DNA from: Pratylenchus scribneri
Taxonomy: Eukaryota; Nematoda; Chromadorea; Rhabditida; Pratylenchidae
Length of the DNA stretch: 64,000 nt
Direction of reading: 5' to 3'
NCBI GenBank assembly: GCA_030063045.1
Contig: JAQSEB010000091.1
Location: 1,612,001-1,676,000 of the forward strand
The notes under the pieces were generated by a model, which worked only from the letters and a program-made list of their open reading frames with translations, was not told the origin of the DNA and searched no databases. Positions within the stretch are counted from its first letter, which is position 1. The number at the start of each line of letters is the position of its first letter. The position numbers and the translations under genes are program-made. Shown here piece after piece: positions 23,501 to 34,729 of the stretch.

Positions 23501-24777
23501 CGCAGACGAACAATTGGTGGTCATCGCTGAATTGGCAACAAGTCAGTGAGTCGGATTGGCTGTGCAGTGGCTCATGGAAACGGCCCAACTCCAGGTTAAG
23601 GCGGAAAATGTCATTGCTGAAAAAGTTTAAAAATTTGGATTAAATTTGATGATTTGTTAGCAAAAATTTTATTTTTTGTTAATTTTTTAAAATATTTAAT
23701 TAATACAAACTTACTGGCATCCAACAATGTAAGCTTCGCTTATTTCCTTGCAAAATGCAATGTCCCGTCCAAAATGAGGAATTCGGAGTCGAAAATATCG
23801 GCCATAACTGGTGTGGAATTCGACGAAGCGTTCCTCTTGGAGAAGAATGAACTGTTAAATATTTAAGTGAATTAATGTAAAATTGTTGAGTTTATTAAGT
23901 ACAAAATTTGCAAAAGTGAAGGGTGGAACTCTTTCTTTTTTGGTAAAATCTTCTTTAATAAATTTCAGCCAATCCTCATCACATCAGACCCGGCGCCTGG
24001 ATTTTTCTTTGGGGGGGGGGGGGGGTGGGGGGTGCGGGTTTGGATCCATACTCCACAGGGTTTTGGGGATCCAACGACATTTTTTCTCCTCTCTTATTCT
24101 AATTTTCCCTTATTTTTCCCGATTTGGGTGGGGGTCCGGTGCCTCTAGTTGCCCCACTGGCGTCGGACTTTCTAATCCTAAACCAAGCCATAATCTTAAG
24201 TTCTAATAAGCTGTAAAATCAAGGTCGCCGGTCGGCTCTTTACTTTTGCAAATTGAGGATTTAATTCTACAAGTTACAAATTTAAATGTTAATGGAACGA
24301 ATTGTTCCGAGGAATTTAAAATTACAATAAAATCTAATCATAAAATAAGTAAAAATCCAAACCTTTGTATAATCCTCGCTGAGTAAGCACATTTTGACAA
24401 CATCCGCGTCCAAGCCTCGTTCAAATTTCAGCGAAAGTTCATTCAAATCATAGCATTTCACCGACGGTTTATAGGAACCTTTGAGTCAAATTTAAGTTTA
24501 ATCTTCCTTAAAAGTAAATACCGGTCACGAATAAGTAGTGGCCATCGGGTGAAAAATCGATTGTCCTACTGACTGATGGCATTTCCAAGTCCTGGATGAG
24601 TTGTACGCGTTTTCGAATGTCAAAATCCTTCTTCTCAAGTTTGCGCCGTTTCTTTTCTGATATCCACTGCAATTTTTAATTGAATATTTTTTGTGAATTT
24701 GATGTTTTAACCTCGGGAAGAGCTTTTCCGCTGCTCAAATTGATCACTTTTATGTTGTTGGAAATTGAGAGTTGCAT
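20536..24777 (-). CDS. NOL10: Nucleolar protein 10 (NOL10/Enp2) orthologue
   Basis: Ten exons: 24712-24777, 24522-24666, 24363-24478, 23715-23851, 23389-23616, 22896-22968, 22626-22842, 22080-22208, 21056-21414 and 20536-20787. They total 574 codons including stop, all in phase. NOL10/Enp2 is a WD40 protein of the nucleolus required for small-subunit (18S) ribosome assembly. Family landmarks visible in order: amino-terminal LSSGKALPEWISEKKRRKL, SYKPSVKCYDLNELSLKFER, FGRD, GTGDGRVEAWDYRDRRRVA, the HSGKPFTSIEPGTDLNDF block, LGPAPRWCS, LGLQQLIGTNAARAYMHGYF, LPKVNRELASRL, and the carboxy-terminal DSRFANLFTDPDFEIAEDSD followed by an acidic/Lys tail. The protein (about 573 aa) is shorter than the vertebrate one mainly in the tail. 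It may be the last gene of an operon with the two genes upstream. Confidence 0.96.
21760..22010 (-). mobile_element. tRNA-derived SINE in a NOL10 intron
   Basis: On the minus strand there is a pol III A box, TAGTCGAATGG (21991-22001), and a perfect B box, GGTTCGAATCC (21946-21956), at tRNA spacing. The acceptor and anticodon arms do not pair, so this is not a working tRNA gene. Downstream (toward lower coordinates) an unrelated body of about 170 bp follows, the usual head-plus-body layout of a SINE. The body end is approximate. Confidence 0.6.
23191..23325. mobile_element. Small hAT-like non-autonomous element, copy 2
   Basis: Lies in a NOL10 intron (22969-23388). Ends CTAAGGTTGGTCAAAGCCG and its inverse CCGACTTTGACAAACCCTTA match the copy at 17865-18036, as does the internal GGTTTCAGAAAATAGATGAA. 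Flanking 8-mers agree only at six of eight positions. Confidence 0.5.
24012..24050 (+). repeat. Poly-G tract in a NOL10 intron
   Basis: A run of about 16 G followed by T and a second G run on the plus strand (poly-C in the NOL10 transcript). Similar tracts occur at about 28087 and 32641. Such tracts can form quadruplexes and are unstable in nematodes lacking the FANCJ-type helicase. Confidence 0.85.
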
Positions 24778-25003
24778 GATTTTGGTTGAGAAAAATGGTT
24801 CGAATAATATATTGATTGATTAAACTTTATTTATTAAATTTGATTTGAAATTAAATTAAAATAAAAATATTTACAAGGGTACAAATTCCTCAAATATTAA
24901 AATTAAATTAATAAATTTATTCATATTTTCAAAAATCAAATAATTGGAATATCAACAATATTATAACAAATTTAACCCATAATTCCTCTATAATAAATTC
25001 ATT

Positions 25004-26208
25004 TCAAATTGTTGATGATCGCAACCGTTCCAGCGCTTTTTGTACTGGCCAATTCAAAGTGTAGCGAAATGTGTCTTTTGCTGGAGTGAAATGCATTTCC
25101 GGTTCAAGCATTCGAATATAGTCGGATGAAACTTCGATGGCATTGGCATTGGCATTAGCATTGGGAATTATGTTCAGAGCTTTATCTTCGATGACTTAAG
25201 TATTAAATATGAATTAAATGATATTTTATTTAAGGATGGTATTTAATTTGTCGAAAAAAAAACATTCAAAAATGTCGAATAGAATATAGAAAATATCGAA
25301 AAGATTATTGTCCTAGACCCCCAAATCTTATACTCAATCGATAGATCTCGTCAAGACGCGTCGATTGGTAAATATTTTGTCTTGGCTTGTTCAAAGATAA
25401 GGGTTTTAAACCACCTAAACCATCATCATATGGGTTTTGGCTCAAAACCAATTAAACCATGACAAAAATTTATATCATTCGATGCGTCTTGACGAGCTCT
25501 ATCCAATGGTATATGGTTTGTGAATTTTGGACAAAGGGACAAACCACTAAACCCCCTAAACCGGTATAAACTTTTTGCCATTTTAAATATTTCCCCATTT
25601 TTAATTAATAAAAAGTATAAAAACTAACAATCAATAAATTGAAAAAATCCTTTGTACAGCAAATCGTACATATTTCGAAGGTGATTTGCCATTATTCGAA
25701 GATCATCAGACATAAATTGGTAATCGGTCGCCGTTGATAATTCTTGCCGGCTGTATTTTGATAATAAAATTAGATTTGATATTTTTTAAAATTACTTTTC
25801 GATTCCAATGTGTGTATTTTGCAGTTCCATTACCAATTTATTTGTAATGGTTATTTCGAATTGTTCCGCTAGATTCATAAGTTCATTTATTTTCAGTCTA
25901 AGATTGCAGTCTATTTCAGAAAATCGAATGTCGAATTCGGCCTTTAATTAACATTTTTAATTCAATTATAATTAAATTAAATTAACTTTGTATTTTCGCA
26001 AGAATTCCGGGTCAAATTTGCACACAAAATTAAGTTGCATCATTGTAACTTCATCAGGCTGCTGTTCAATCCGTTTTATGTTGCAAATATTTTCTTCACA
26101 AATTTGATGCACCAAAAATAAATTTTTTGCTAATCTTTCATGGCATTCGACCACTTTGTCAAGAAGCATAGACATGGACATGGGTAGTAGTTGATTATTA
26201 GATGCCAT
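25004..26208 (-). CDS. Unrecognised 226-aa helical protein
   Basis: Four exons (25987-26208, 25796-25941, 25629-25750, 25004-25194) add up to 227 codons with stop, in phase throughout. The product starts MASNNQLLPMSMSMLLDKVV and is largely predicted-helical by eye, with Cys/Leu/Ile-rich heptad-like stretches. It has a short NANANANA run near residue 175 and ends in LNWPVQKALERLRSSTI. I do not recognise the family; a small subunit of a larger complex (Mediator- or BLOC-like) would fit the size and helicity, but this is a guess. It starts 219 bp after the DENR stop and ends 226 bp before the NOL10 start, with AATAAA signals just before both gaps, so it may be the middle gene of an operon. Confidence 0.75.
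25234..25600. mobile_element. Palindromic intronic element, copy 2 (best preserved)
   Basis: Fills most of the intron 25195-25628. The left half carries GATAGATCTCGTCAAGACGC, the right half its inverse GCGTCTTGACGAGCTCTATC. The ends are GGATGGTATTTAATTTGTCG and the complement of GGGGAAATATTTAAAATGGC. The two arms together form an imperfect palindrome of about 360 bp. Confidence 0.6.
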
Positions 26209-26427
26209 GTGAATAATAATATTTCTATTCTATTGATTTTTTTGATTAAAAACAATGCGGATATTTTTCATTAATTCCCAATAAAAATATTAAATCAAAA
26301 TAAGAAAAATGATTAATGATTCATAAACATTAAATATGCAAATTTATTAAAATAATTAAAAAAAATCTTTATTTGGTATTAACTTTAACTTGAAAAAATA
26401 AAAATGAATATAATGATCATTTTGTGT

Positions 26428-28408
26428 TCATTTCTTCTGATCACCGCCCAAATCCTCGATCACATCCTCATCCACTCCCCATTTGTCGGGAATCACTTCG
26501 AACAAATCATCCTGAAAAAATAAATTCCTCCAAATTAATTCACATTTTGGCACCTTGAAATCGCCTTGAATTACCAATTCATCTGCGCCGGCCACACTAC
26601 AGCCACAGGCAAAACGATTGGCAAAAAATTTGGAGGCCACTTTCAGTTCAATTCCTTTAATTCAAATCGGAAATTTATTGAGGCCATTTTAAATCATTAA
26701 ATTGTAGATTGTACCGCATGTCGTAAGACCCTTCACAATGGTCACTGCTTTGTTTTTGCTTCGCACCTCCGTCTTCAAAGTGATCCTTCGGGCCACTTCT
26801 TTGGCAGCTTTTCCACCCGATTTTGTTGAGCCTTTTCCGCCACGTTTCTATCATCAATTATTCATTTTTGGCAGAGCAAAAAATTCCAAATTGCCCACCT
26901 GTTTTTTGCCGGATTCAGTTGTCTCATCAGCCTCGTCGCCTTTCCCACCACCGGCACTGCTGTTTTCTGCAGTGATCCGCAATTGATGGCCGGCCAAATC
27001 GGGCAAATTCTTCTCCAACCATTGTTGGCATTTTTCATACTTTCCACTGTATTCACAGTATTCAATGGGCATTGAACATTCTGTAAAAAAATAAAATATC
27101 GTATTTCCACTATTATTGGTCCCGGACTATTATTTTTCATAAACACGAAAAAAGGTACAAAAAATCATTTTTTTCTACTTAAAAATCCTCAAAAGAGAGT
27201 CTCTTATATTATAGCTAGGGGGGACTTCTACTAGATTGGGTGGGTATACAGCAGGGCTGGGCAAAATCGAAAAATAAAAAACGATACACGATAACGATAA
27301 ACGATAGGTTTCCAAAACACGATCACGATTACGATACGATAAAAAAATGGGCCAAAAACACGATATTTCACGATAAACGATAACGATTAATTTTAAAATT
27401 TTTTTCTAAGTAATTAAAATCAAAATTTTTTTAATAGTGCTGATGAAAAAAATTTTAACGTTTACAATTTTTCAAACCCTTTCTTAAATTAATAAAATAT
27501 TGTCTAGCTGTTTAAAAAAACAAAAAGCCTGATTATAAGCAGCTAATAGTCCATTAGGGCTTTAGCATTTATAGCCAAAATTATATGATGAGGGAAGAAT
27601 GGCCATTTCTAATTTTTTGTACTTTTTTATTATTTTAAATGATCGATTACAAAAATTGCATTAAATTTTAATTATAAAGCCAAGTTTTGGGATATGACCG
27701 AAATTACCAAAAAATGGCCTCGTCGAGGGAAATTTTCAAGTTAAAAATGGCCCCGCCAGGGGAAAATTCAAGCCAAAAATGGCCCTGCCAAGGAAAATTT
27801 CAAGCCAAAAATGGCCCTGCCAAGGAAAAATTCAAGCCAAAAATGGCTTTGTCCTCAAAAAATCAAAAAATTTTTCTTCCGAAAAGTCATTTTTAGGGGG
27901 TGTATTTCGCACGATAATCCCGGAAAAACGATAGACGATAACGATAAACGATATGTGCCAAAAACACGATATTTCACGATATACGATAACGATACGATAC
28001 CCAGCCCTGGTATACAGTATACTGGCTACTGGGTATAGGTCAGGGACAGGGATGTATTTCCAAGGGATATCAATTTTTGGATTACAGAGGGGGGGGGGGG
28101 GGTGGCAATGGTAAAAATTGAAATTTGGTAGAGATTGGCAGAAAATGTGTTTTTTTTTCCTTAAAGATACAATCTTTATTTTCAGAGACCAAGAGAAGAC
28201 TTAATAATTGATTATTGGCAATTGGGTGTCAAAAATTGCTTAAGTTATAAATTACTTAATTAATTTTAAATATTAATCATCTTTTTTCTGATGTAAAAAT
28301 TGCCCAAAATCACCCACCTCCACAATAAATTACGCTCAATGGATAAGAGGGCAAAGGCACTGTTGGCAATATGTCGGTTTGCAATTCGTCTCGTCCTGAT
28401 TCAGCCAT
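26428..28408 (-). CDS. DENR: Density-regulated protein DENR (translation re-initiation factor)
   Basis: Five exons (28318-28408, 26899-27080, 26715-26847, 26554-26654, 26428-26511) give 196 residues, close to human DENR (198). DENR pairs with MCT-1 on the 40S subunit to recycle or re-initiate ribosomes after short upstream frames. Visible hallmarks: the amino-terminal Cys-rich start [20 protein letters not shown], the linker into QQWLEKNLP, a Lys/Gly-rich middle, and the SUI1/eIF1-like carboxy-terminal domain with [20 protein letters not shown], then IQGDF and [11 protein letters not shown]...IEDLG. The first intron (27081-28317) holds a complete hAT-type element. The last intron is only 42 nt (26512-26553), in frame and stop-free, so unspliced message would encode a 14-residue insert inside the SUI1 domain. 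Confidence 0.97.
27252..28009. mobile_element. Non-autonomous hAT element in DENR intron 1
   Basis: 758 bp with terminal inverted repeats CAGGGCTGGG/CCCAGCCCTG and a perfect 8-bp target duplication GTATACAG (27244-27251 and 28010-28017). Both ends carry subterminal clusters of ACGATA words (ACGATACACGATAACGATAA and relatives). An internal tandem repeat of about 31 bp (AAAATGGCCCTGCCAAGGAA type) spans 27713-27850. There is no transposase. Confidence 0.9.
28080..28101 (+). repeat. Poly-G tract in DENR intron 1
   Basis: About 15 consecutive G after GAGA, just outside the hAT element, reading as poly-C in the DENR pre-mRNA. Confidence 0.85.
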
Positions 28409-29077
28409 CGTTGTTCAGCACAAAATTGGTTGAATAAATTTATAAAAATTCAAATTAAATCAATTGATATAAGCTATTAAAAATAAAATTTCAATTAATT
28501 TATGGAAATATTCAAATTCATAAAATTTAACTTTGAAATTTTTGAAAATTTTTATTGGAATTGAAAAAAAAGGCCCAAATTAAAATGTATCAAATAAAAA
28601 ATAACAATGGGATAACAAATTGCATTGATTTGGATTTTGGAAGGATTTTGGGAGGATGAGAAAATTTGCAATTATTTAAAAATAAATGTTTGGGAGATAA
28701 CAAAAACCACCGGTAAAAAAGAAAAAATATTTACAGCAAGATGAGCAAAAAATAGAGAGAAATTCCAATGGATAAGAAAAAAAATCGAATTAAAATTTTT
28801 GAAAAATGCCCTAGAAAAAATGAAAACCTATATAAAAAATTATATTTAATTTATGAATGCTTTTTAGTATAAATTTATGAATTTTTTGGGCAATAAATTG
28901 GATAATATATGTGCTTCCCAGAATATAATATTTAATGGATTGGGATTTGAGCTGAATAAAATATCACACAAAGAAAAAAAAATTAAATGAATGGATTAAA
29001 TGAGGAAGAATTTCTAGGGGAATTTCACAAATAAAAGAAAAAAAATATTAAAGCTTTTCCTCTCAAAATGACTGCCA
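28409..29077. other. Intergenic gap between GALNT and DENR
   Basis: 669 bp, very AT-rich, with runs of A. It must hold the GALNT 3' end and the DENR promoter or trans-splice site. I see no further gene or repeat. Confidence 0.5.
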
Positions 29078-32000
29078 TCAATCGCCGTAGACGAATTCCC
29101 ATTTTTGTGTGAATTTTTTCTCATCACATTGGGCCAACGGGACGGGATCGGAATTTTTTGCGCCCGACGTTTCCAGGCAAAGTCCGGTGCCCAAATTTCG
29201 CATTAGGCCTTCCTTAAAATTACTTAATTGTTAAAAAAGAAGAGGGGAAAATGAGGGAAGGAAAAGGATGGCCACAAAATTCATCATTTACCCATTTTTT
29301 AATTTAAGATGAGGAAAATTAAGCGGCGTGGCACTCGCAAACAATGCACACAATTCCCGGAATTTTCCACCAACCAAGAAATATTTTGGGTTGAGTGGGA
29401 AGAAAAGGACTTTGGGTGGATGCGGATTGGGGGAAACGTCCTTTTGGGGGCTTAGAGTGTCGCTTTGGGGAGTCCTTTCGGGTTCTCTAATAATTCCCGG
29501 CTCCCACATCTCATCAGCCGCCCATTTTTTAGTTTTTTTTTGCCAACCGCAAAGAAATGGCTAGGCCATTTTCAATTTTGCGGCCGGCATTCTTCCGGGT
29601 TCGCCAACGCACATTTTGGCATTGGGAATAATAAGATGGGTGGAAGGAAAATGGAAGGCGAGAGAAACGTTCGGGAATGGCGGTGGCACAATGGGAAAAT
29701 AGGAAGGGCATTTTGGTGCGGGGGATGGGTGTGAAAATCTTCCTCCTCCCCTATTTCCCTAATTGAATGGATTGTGTGATGTGAAAGTGGTGGGTAATTT
29801 TTTGCATTTTTTTTCTATACAACTTAATTTAACCAAGAACATAGCCAGAATAAATTTTTGAGGAGGGGGTCGTTTTTTTCAAAAATCCTAAATTTTTGTG
29901 GTCGAATGTCAAAAATATAGAATACAGAAAATTTTGGAAAATTAAAAAATTTGAATGTTTTTTAAAGAAAATTCTAATAAAAAATGAGTGCAAGAGGCCC
30001 GAAATTTTTTTAGGTTTTTTTGTATAATTTTTGTTAAGCTATTTTCTTCTTCCATTCTACTACTGCTGGTGGGGGATGGAATAGGTCATAGGTATGAAAA
30101 AATTCTCCTACACATTCCACCCTTTTCACTAATTGAATCGAAATGTGATGTGAGTGGGTGCTGGGTGGGGGTGGGTTGGCGATTTGAAATTTTTAAAGCA
30201 TTTAATTTTAAATTAAATTCTTAATTCCCTAAACCCTAAAGGCCTAAAAGCCTAACTGCTAACTTCCAACTTTGAAAATTTATAATGGTCCCATTGGGGA
30301 ATTAACTTGATTCGACATTTTTCTGGAATTTGTGGTCCTTTTCCTTTCCTTCCCATGAGGATAAATATTGGGCCAAAAAACTCACTTTCGTCAGTTCCCA
30401 TTGTTGGTTTTTGTCCTCCGCATTGCATCCACTCAATTTGACTTGTTTGGTACCGGAATCGGCAATTGCACATGAAATTTCACGACGCAATTGGCCACCT
30501 TGCTTACTCAATGAGAACACTTGGGCCGAACTGCCTCCACCTTGGCACTGAATTTTTTTTAAATAATTTAAAAAAAAGCGGGAATTTTAAAAATTATTTT
30601 TTTAATTTAATTAAGTCTATTTGAAAATTTATTGGAATGGATGCTAAAAAGGTTACATTTTTTGCTAAGAATTATTTAATTAAACATAAATAACTCAAAA
30701 AATGACTAATTCAAAACCGATTTTTTTCACTTAATATGGCACCGGTTTTATTGGTTGAAAAAAAACTTTATTTTTTTTTAATTCCAGTTAGTTTTTTTGA
30801 ATATTAATAATCGTTGATTTCATAATCATATAAATTTTCAACATAAGATTTAAAATATCTAATAGCCATTATCCAATTTAAATAATTTTATATTAAATAT
30901 TAGCTAATTTGTATTGGCTGGGGATTATATTTTAAATCCCAGGTTGCTATTTTTTACTTAATTTTTTGAATATTAAAAATAACTTTCTCACTTAAAAATA
31001 TTTACCATTTTTACAAATGAATAATTTGAAAAATAATCTCACCTGATAAATGGACAGTGGGATTGGCCCATTCTCCTCCTTTTGCAATGTGTCCAAACAA
31101 AATTGGGTTTCCGCATTTCGGAGCTAAAAATACACCAATTAATTCCTCCCAACTATTTCCCAAAAATAATTTACCGCTCCATATCCAACCACATTCTCGT
31201 CCGGTACGAATTTTTCGGGAATAACATTGTCCAAAAACCATTTGAAATTTTTACAATTCAATTTTTCTCGCAATTTTTTCCGCTCGCTCAAATCGCCCAC
31301 ATCCTTTTCCCGAAGATCACGCCGATGCAAATAATAAAGTCGTTTGTAGTCGTCCATCCAAACTTCGGCCAAACGTTTTGAATTCGTTCCATGCACCTTT
31401 AAATATTTTTTTTAAATTTATTTTAAAAATTTTATTTAAGGATTTTTATACTCAAATAATTTGAATAATTTATGTATTCAAATATAGGTATAAATATTTT
31501 TTTGTTAAACTAGTTTATTATCGAATAAAATAATTTATTGAATTCGATTTTGTTATTTTTAGGACATTTGGAAAAATTAAAAATATATTGAAACTTTAGC
31601 TTAAGAGAGTTTGTTTTCCGGTATAATTTTATTTAATTTCTGGAAAAGAGGTTTTTCCCAATTAAGAATTACTATGTCGGAAAATAACTCTTTCCGGTTG
31701 CTCCATTTCCGGAAATAATTTTGTTTTTTTTTTTGGAAAGGAATTTTGTTTTTTTTCTTCTTCATCAGAAAATGAAGCTTTTTTTCTCATCTCAGGAAAA
31801 TAATCCTTTCTACTAACATTTTTTTAATTTTTCAAGTTTTTAAACACTAATTAATTAAAAATGAATATAATTTATTTAATAAATTCGTTTAATTTATGTT
31901 GGAAAATATTTTTACTTTAAATTAAAGCCTTGTTTATTAAATAATTAGTAAAAAACATACGTCTTTATTCCCTCCTGGCCCGGTCATATTGTATGGATGA

Positions 32001-34376
32001 CCGCTGCGGAAAATATGGCCAACATGGGAGCAGGGAATGAATTCGATTGAACCTCCGCACATCCAGACCTAAAAAAGAATTAAATATTTAAATTATTTAA
32101 AAATATTTTTTAGTTCTGATTTTTATTCAATATTAATTTAAAAATTAATATAAAAAATCAGAATCTAATTATTTTTATTTTTAAAATTAAAAAAATAACA
32201 ATTTCCAATTTAATTGACATAAAAATTTACCCGAAAAGAAATTTCCAAATTTTCACCGCCCCAAATGTCCATTCCCGGATCATAGCCGCCAATCTCGAGA
32301 AAATATTTTCGATCGGCGGCCAATAATCCGCCGGCCATTGTTGGGGAACTAAACAATAACATAGCTCGGCAAGGGGGGAGGGTCTCATGGGTGGCTGCGT
32401 GGTTGGTTGTGGGGTAGTTCCACCCTAATCTTTCATGCGTAGTTCCAATTTCGGATTTTTTTGCGCCGTAGGCGAAAATTAGAGCCAAAAACAACCCCGC
32501 AGGGCAAAATTTGACCTAAAAATGGCCGCGTAGCGAAAAATTTTCCAATTTTTCCGAAAAATTTTTCACATTTTTACTTCCTCCCCCTGCTTGGTGCGTG
32601 GTTCCCGCCCGGTAAATCCCCTGACTGAGTGCTGCGTTGTGGGGGGGGGGGGGGTCGGACCCCCCCTTGCCGAGCTATGAACAATAAGAATGAAATATTT
32701 TTGCAAATATTAGGATAAAATTTACGGAATTGGATCAGTCCGGGATGTTCTGTTTTTGAGAATTCGTTCCGGGATGAAATCCCAACGAAAATGCAAAGAC
32801 CACCAAAAACCTTAAAAAATAAAATATTGAAAAAGGAAAGGTAAAATTACCGCCAATGGAGCCCAAATCGCCAGCACCCGAATAGGCCATTGTTTCGGCG
32901 GCAATATGGTCAATTGCGGGGCAAACAATCGCCGATCGTTTTGCCTTGATTCTAGCCAACATTGGCTCCAGCCATCCTTGATTGGCTTCACAATGGCTGT
33001 CGAGGAAAACAATCTAAATTTTTTAAATGCGAATTAATTTAAATAAGAAAAAAAATTTAATTAATAGTATTGAAAATGCCTAAAAGATTATAATGGTTAT
33101 GGTTCAGCGGTTTATGCTGGACCCATAAACCTTATTTAATTGATAGATCTCATCCAATATACAATCATTTGATTATGTTTTTGTTTAGTTTTAAGGTTTA
33201 AAACCAATTCTAACTTTGTTTTGAACTGAAAATGAAAACCGGTTTAAACGGTTGGTTTAAAATCAAAATCGGTTTAAATGGTTTTGATTTTTAAATCAAA
33301 ATCGGTTAATGGTTCGAAACCTAAATCAGTTCAAACGGTTTGAAACCAAAATCGGTTTAAATGGTTTGAAACCAAATTCGGTTTAAACTGTTTAAAATCT
33401 TTTTGACCAAATTTTGACAAATTTTAATATACGTAGTTCGATGCGTCTCGTCAAGAACTATCGATTGGGTATAACATATATGGGTTTAGGATAAATTATT
33501 GAACTAATCTAATTTTTCGTCATTTTTCAATGCTTTTTTTTCTAAATAAAAACCATTTAGTAATTTAAAAATCTGCTCTAAAAATTTGTTTACCGCTTCT
33601 CCCTTCGCTGTCCTAGCTCCAATCAGTTTTGCCCTAATTAACCCCTGGCGTTGGCTTAGCCTCATAATGTGCACTTTGCCGCCAAACCGTTGTATGTATG
33701 TGTCCAGCTGGTCACGCAATTCTGCCCTTTGACTGAAATCATCCACTAGCAACACTTCCTCCAACAATTCCGGCGGTGTCCGATTAATGACGGAATGGAC
33801 GGTACGGAGGAGAGGGGACCAGGCTTCATCAGTGAAAATTATTACCACTGATGTTTTTGGCAATGTTTTCAGGTCATATTCGATTGCTTTACACTCTTCC
33901 AGTCGAACATCCGGTAAAGATCGGTCCAACGATATTTTATCACTGTGATGATTTTATGATGAATTTAAAATTTCCCAAAAAACCTTGCCGCCACATTCAT
34001 GAACCATTTTTTCATGTCAGCTTGGCCTTGGACCGCTTCTTTCCCGGTTAATTCCACTGGTTTACCCAGCTCGCCGGGACCTTAACATAACAATTAGTCA
34101 AAATAAATACAGAAAATTTTTGCCTGTTCTTTTTGCATTCGGATCTGGCCTTGTGTGCAATTCAACCGGCGGCCATGTTCTTCCTTCGCCCGGCGGAAGC
34201 CTTTCAATTTTGTTTAGCCATTCTCGTAGATAGATGAAACTTATCAACCCAATGAGCACAATGAATAGGACTATGTTGAGAGCAGAAACTCTAAGTAAAT
34301 ATTTAGAGCATAATTTCGGAAAAATAAATTCAAACCTTCTTCTGGGTATTACAAAACGAAACCACAATCTTTGCAT
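29078..34376 (-). CDS. GALNT: Polypeptide N-acetylgalactosaminyltransferase (GALNT family)
   Basis: Twelve exons: 34336-34376, 34124-34290, 33984-34080, 33594-33942, 32851-33013, 32726-32810, 32231-32348, 31961-32068, 31175-31396, 31043-31123, 30386-30547 and 29078-29212. They give 575 residues, usual for the family. The enzyme starts mucin-type O-glycosylation by moving GalNAc from UDP-GalNAc to Ser/Thr in the Golgi. Seen in order: a short basic tail, a type II membrane anchor ([19 protein letters not shown]), GPGELGKPV, the GT-A start [20 protein letters not shown], the metal-binding DSH in FLDSHCE (about 223-225), [34 protein letters not shown] (about 330), and CSHVGHIFR. The carboxy-terminal ricin-type lectin domain follows from about 451 and ends QKWEFVYGD. 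The paralogue group is not resolved. A hAT element lies against the acceptor of the exon at 32348. Confidence 0.96.
29217..30385. other. Last GALNT intron with a GC-richer block
   Basis: A 1.2-kb intron between the two lectin-domain exons. Bases 29290-29760 are GC-richer than other introns and resemble in texture the block at 18120-19190, but I find no splice-compatible coding segment. The lectin domain reads continuously without it. Confidence 0.4.
32360..32679. mobile_element. Non-autonomous hAT-type element beside a GALNT splice acceptor
   Basis: 320 bp with ends CATAGCTCGGCAAGGGGGG and CCCCCCCTTGCCGAGCTATG and a perfect 8-bp duplication AACAATAA (32352-32359, 32680-32687). It contains a poly-G run of about 14 at its right end. 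On the GALNT strand one copy of the duplication lies directly before the TAG acceptor of the exon starting at 32348. Confidence 0.9.
33055..33520. mobile_element. Palindromic intronic element, copy 3
   Basis: Lies in the GALNT intron 33014-33593. AGATTATAATGGTTATGGTT and GATAGATCTCATCC lie on the left, TTCGATGCGTCTCGTCAAGA on the right. The middle is expanded by degenerate repeats of AAATCGGTTTAAATGGTTT. Boundaries are approximate. Confidence 0.5.
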
Positions 34377-34729
34377 CAAATTTTAGACGTAAAATTATAA
34401 AAATGACCAATTTGATTCAATAGAATGGCTGGATTTGTGATGGAAAAGCTTAAACAAAATAATCAATTTGTTATTCCTTAAAAATCCGATGTTTTTAAGC
34501 TAATATTGATTTATCCAAGTAAAAATAAAGGTTTTCTATCACATAATAAAATATTTTAGGAATATCAGTTTCGAGCGATAATGGTTTTCAAATATTTGTA
34601 TTAATTTATTGCAGAAAAAAGTAAATATTTTCACATTCATTCAAAACGGAATTATTTATTCTGATAAATTATTCATTCATTCAAAATGTGTATGGAATAA
34701 AATAATTTTCAATTTTCATCATTCCTCCA
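34377..34729. other. Intergenic gap between the F-box-like gene and GALNT
   Basis: 353 bp, AT-rich; no gene or repeat seen. Likely holds the 3' end of the upstream gene and the GALNT promoter. Confidence 0.5.

Noticed and set aside
29288..29509. 73-codon minus-strand frame in the last GALNT intron as an extra lectin exon
   Set aside because: No ricin-type QxW or CLD motif, and the flanking exons join in phase without it.
32735..33012. Alternative GALNT frames around 32735-33012
   Set aside because: Only the spliced frame gives FLDSHCE followed by [14 protein letters not shown], matching the family; the long open frames read through introns.
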